A program made the translations under genes and the position numbers. This document shows positions 7,182 through 9,001 of a stretch of DNA of 9,001 nt, one piece after another (the stretch's first letter is position 1; each line of letters opens with the position of its first letter). A model generated the notes under the pieces. The model was given only the letters and a program-made list of their open reading frames with translations, searched no databases and was not told the origin of the DNA. The DNA comes from Chitinophagaceae bacterium (GTDB taxonomy: Bacteria; Bacteroidota; Bacteroidia; Chitinophagales; Chitinophagaceae). The stretch lies in NCBI GenBank assembly GCA_947472635.1, contig CANJDY010000094.1:1-9001 (forward strand). The letters are read 5' to 3'.

Positions 7182-8336
7182 ATGTTACAAGAAAACCCTT
7201 TAAAAATATTTTTTCCCGGTAAATTGGTTTTTGGAAATGGGACAATTTCACAATTGGCAGAGGAAGTGTTGGCATTGAACGGATCTAAGGTTTTTGTTGC
7301 CACCATTACTCCATTGAAAGGAGCCATTGCAGGTTTTATTGCTGCACTTGAAATGAAAAATGTGGAGGTATTGGTTGATACCTCCATCCTGCAGGAACCT
7401 ACGTTTGCTGATTTTAAAAAGCTAATGCTAGCCGTTGCTCCCTTTAATCCTGATGTAGTAATTGGCATTGGTGGAGGAAGTGTACTGGATATTGCAAAAT
7501 TGGTGGCTGCACAGTTAGAAAATGACCAAGTGCTTGCTGATTATGTAGGGATAGGCTTATTAAAGGGAAGAAAGAAGAAATTAATATGTGTGCCTGCTAC
7601 ATCAGGTACCGGTAGTGAAGCTTCTCCCAATGCGATATTGGTGGACGATTCCGATAACCAGAAGAAGGGTATTATCAGTCCTTTCCTTGTTCCGGATATT
7701 ATTTATGTTGATCCGTTACTGACTGTATCACTTCCTCCTGCATTAACCGCTGCTACAGGATTAGATGCTTTAACCCATTGCTTAGAAGCATATACCAATA
7801 AATTCGCCCAACCCTTTATTGATATGTTTGCTTTTGAAGGAATGAGGTTGATTGCTGAAAATATTGTCACGGCGGTAACAGATGGACAAAATATCGACGC
7901 AAGAGAAAAAGTTGCCATGGGAAGTCTGTTGGGTGGTTTTTGTTTGGGACCTGTAAATACAGCAGGAGTCCATGCATTATCCTATCCCTTGGGAAGTACG
8001 TTTCACTTGCCACATGGTTTATCTAATGCATTGATGTTGCCTTATGTGATGGAATACAATATACCGGCAGCGGTTAACCGATATGCATCGGTTGCTTTAG
8101 CAATCGGTTGTGAAAAGCAAAGTACCAATGAATTAACAGCCTACGCAGGTGTTCAAAAAATAAGGGAACTTATCAAAGATTGTGGAATTCCATCTACGTT
8201 AAGAGAAGTAGGGGTTGCTGAATCTGCTATTCCACAATTGGCTAAGGATGCACTGAAGATTCAACGCTTATTGAAAAATAACCCTAGAGAGATTACGGAA
8301 GAAGCTGCAATTGAAATTTTTACAGCTGCCTATTAA
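7182..8336 (+). CDS. Iron-containing (group III) alcohol dehydrogenase
   Basis: 384 residues, the normal family length. The N-terminal nucleotide-binding domain shows GGGSVLDIAK (97-106) and PATSGTGSEAS (138-148). The all-helical C-terminal domain carries the metal ligands D195 and H199 in GLDALTHCLEAY, H264 in VHALSYPLG and H278 in LPHGLSNA. All four are present, so an Fe- or Zn-dependent NAD(P)-linked oxidoreductase of the FucO/AdhE type is expected in the cytoplasm. These enzymes interconvert aldehydes and alcohols, for example lactaldehyde and 1,2-propanediol, or reduce small keto acids. Lying between two aldolase genes (11 bases after one, 38 before the other), it probably handles the aldehyde that an aldolase releases. 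Cofactor and substrate cannot be fixed from sequence. Confidence 0.93.
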   Translation: MLQENPLKIFFPGKLVFGNGTISQLAEEVLALNGSKVFVATITPLKGAIAGFIAALEMKNVEVLVDTSILQEPTFADFKKLMLAVAPFNPDVVIGIGGGSVLDIAKLVAAQLENDQVLADYVGIGLLKGRKKKLICVPATSGTGSEASPNAILVDDSDNQKKGIISPFLVPDIIYVDPLLTVSLPPALTAATGLDALTHCLEAYTNKFAQPFIDMFAFEGMRLIAENIVTAVTDGQNIDAREKVAMGSLLGGFCLGPVNTAGVHALSYPLGSTFHLPHGLSNALMLPYVMEYNIPAAVNRYASVALAIGCEKQSTNELTAYAGVQKIRELIKDCGIPSTLREVGVAESAIPQLAKDALKIQRLLKNNPREITEEAAIEIFTAAY

Positions 8337-8374
8337 ATATGGATTTTTAAAACAAATTGTACAATCAATCAGTA

Positions 8375-9001
8375 ATGTCAATAGATAAAAGCCTAAAGGT
8401 TGGGGGAATCATCGTTCCTGTAATAACACCGCTAACTAAAGATTATAAACTTGATGATTTAGCGGTAGAAAAATTATTTACCAGATTTTACCTGCATGCT
8501 ATCTCACCTTTTATACTTGGCACTACCGGAGAGTCCGCTTCTTTGTCTATGGCGATAAAAAATGAGTACTTACTATCGGCTGCTAAGTATAAAAAGCCTG
8601 GTTCTATTTTATATGCCGGCATATCTTCCAATGTTTTGACTGAGTCAATAGAATTTTCGAAAAGATGTGCGGATAATGGGGTTGATATAGTGGCTGTTAC
8701 CTTACCTGGATATTATACTTTAAATGAAAGCCAGATGAAAAAATATTTTGAATATTTGGCTGATTCGATCTCCCTTCCTATGGTGATTTATAATATTCCT
8801 GCTACTACGCATATGAGTATTCCTTTGCAAATAATTGATGAATTAAGCTTTCATCCAAATATTATTGCAACCAAAGACTCTGAGCGCAGTGATGAACGAT
8901 TACAGCAGTCACTTGCTTTATGGAAGGATAGAAGTGATTTTGCTCATTTTCTCGGGTGGGCGGCAAAGTCGGCAGTCGCACTTATTGGGGGCAGTGATGG
9001 A
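8375..9001 (+). CDS. Second DHDPS/NAL-type aldolase, C-terminus beyond window
   Basis: 209 codons are open from ATG 8375 to the window end with no stop; about 90-100 residues should be missing compared with the usual 300. The fold marks are canonical: GGIIVPVITPL (10-20), GTTGES (49-54), the tyrosine pair in LPGYYTLN (Y113, Y114), the catalytic tyrosine Y139 in IYNIPATTH, and the Schiff-base lysine K167 in ATKDSE. The position after YNIP that is arginine in dihydrodipicolinate synthase (YNVPxRT) is threonine, which is nearer N-acetylneuraminate lyase and 2-keto-3-deoxy-acid aldolases, so a sugar-acid substrate is more likely than aspartate semialdehyde. It differs strongly from the aldolase at 6187-7170, so the two are not a recent duplication. 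It follows the dehydrogenase by 38 bases and probably belongs to the same transcript. Confidence 0.88.
   Translation, partial: MSIDKSLKVGGIIVPVITPLTKDYKLDDLAVEKLFTRFYLHAISPFILGTTGESASLSMAIKNEYLLSAAKYKKPGSILYAGISSNVLTESIEFSKRCADNGVDIVAVTLPGYYTLNESQMKKYFEYLADSISLPMVIYNIPATTHMSIPLQIIDELSFHPNIIATKDSERSDERLQQSLALWKDRSDFAHFLGWAAKSAVALIGGSDG

Noticed and set aside
7172..7468. Open frame of 98 codons on the minus strand
   Set aside because: It is antisense to the N-terminal domain of the iron-type dehydrogenase, whose motifs are clear; no independent support.
8356..8365. Perfect 10-base palindrome ATTGTACAAT before the second aldolase
   Set aside because: Palindromes this short are expected several times by chance in 9 kb of AT-rich DNA; no second copy or other support.
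8375..9001. Calling this gene dapA (lysine biosynthesis)
   Set aside because: The arginine after the catalytic tyrosine motif of true dihydrodipicolinate synthase is replaced by threonine and the neighbours are sugar catabolic genes.
256..9001. Standard sialic acid (nan) operon
   Set aside because: A propeller, an SSS carrier and NAL-like aldolases are present, but there is no NanE, NanK or amidosugar enzyme, the propeller lacks the RIP motif near its start, and a rhamnosidase and KdgF point to acidic plant or algal glycans.

Overview
The window reads as a piece of a carbohydrate-utilisation locus from a member of the Bacteroidota (a Chitinophagaceae- or Sphingobacteriaceae-like soil or plant-associated bacterium is my guess). 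The reasons are an AT-rich sequence, start codons preceded by A/T-rich leaders with almost no Shine-Dalgarno sequence, a large secreted GH78 enzyme with a typical ...SVSA|Q signal peptide, and a sodium:solute symporter next to catabolic enzymes. Genus and species cannot be read from the sequence. Every gene I can support lies on the + strand.

Layout: (1) 2-178, the C-terminal 58 codons of an unrecognised protein. (2) 256-600, a small cupin that looks like KdgF, which linearises unsaturated uronates. (3) 695-4507, a secreted 1270-residue protein joining a complete GH78 alpha-L-rhamnosidase (about residues 25-918) to a sialidase-like beta-propeller with four Asp-boxes (about residues 930-1265). 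(4) 4532-6100, an SSS-family sodium:solute symporter. (5) 6187-7170, a pyruvate-dependent aldolase of the dihydrodipicolinate synthase/N-acetylneuraminate lyase (DHDPS/NAL) superfamily with an altered GTTGE motif. (6) 7182-8336, an iron-type alcohol dehydrogenase with all four metal ligands. (7) 8375-9001, a second and more canonical DHDPS/NAL-type aldolase, cut off by the window end. The gaps between genes are 77, 94, 24, 86, 11 and 38 bases, with no clear terminator, so one operon or two tightly linked ones is likely. No gene-free stretch exceeds 300 bases. I saw no RNA gene, insertion sequence, CRISPR array or origin.

Working model (inference): the secreted fusion removes L-rhamnose and possibly a neighbouring acidic sugar from a plant or algal glycan. 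The symporter brings the small product in. KdgF and the two Schiff-base aldolases process sugar acids to pyruvate plus an aldehyde, and the dehydrogenase reduces or oxidises that aldehyde. The substrate could be an unsaturated uronate, a 2-keto-3-deoxy acid such as Kdo next to rhamnose in rhamnogalacturonan II, or 2-keto-3-deoxy-rhamnonate derived from rhamnose. The sequence does not decide between these. The two most interesting points are the enzyme fusion and its junction, which carries an A6 run and a TAATG overlap in the +1 frame, suggesting that two coupled genes were fused or that an indel is present.
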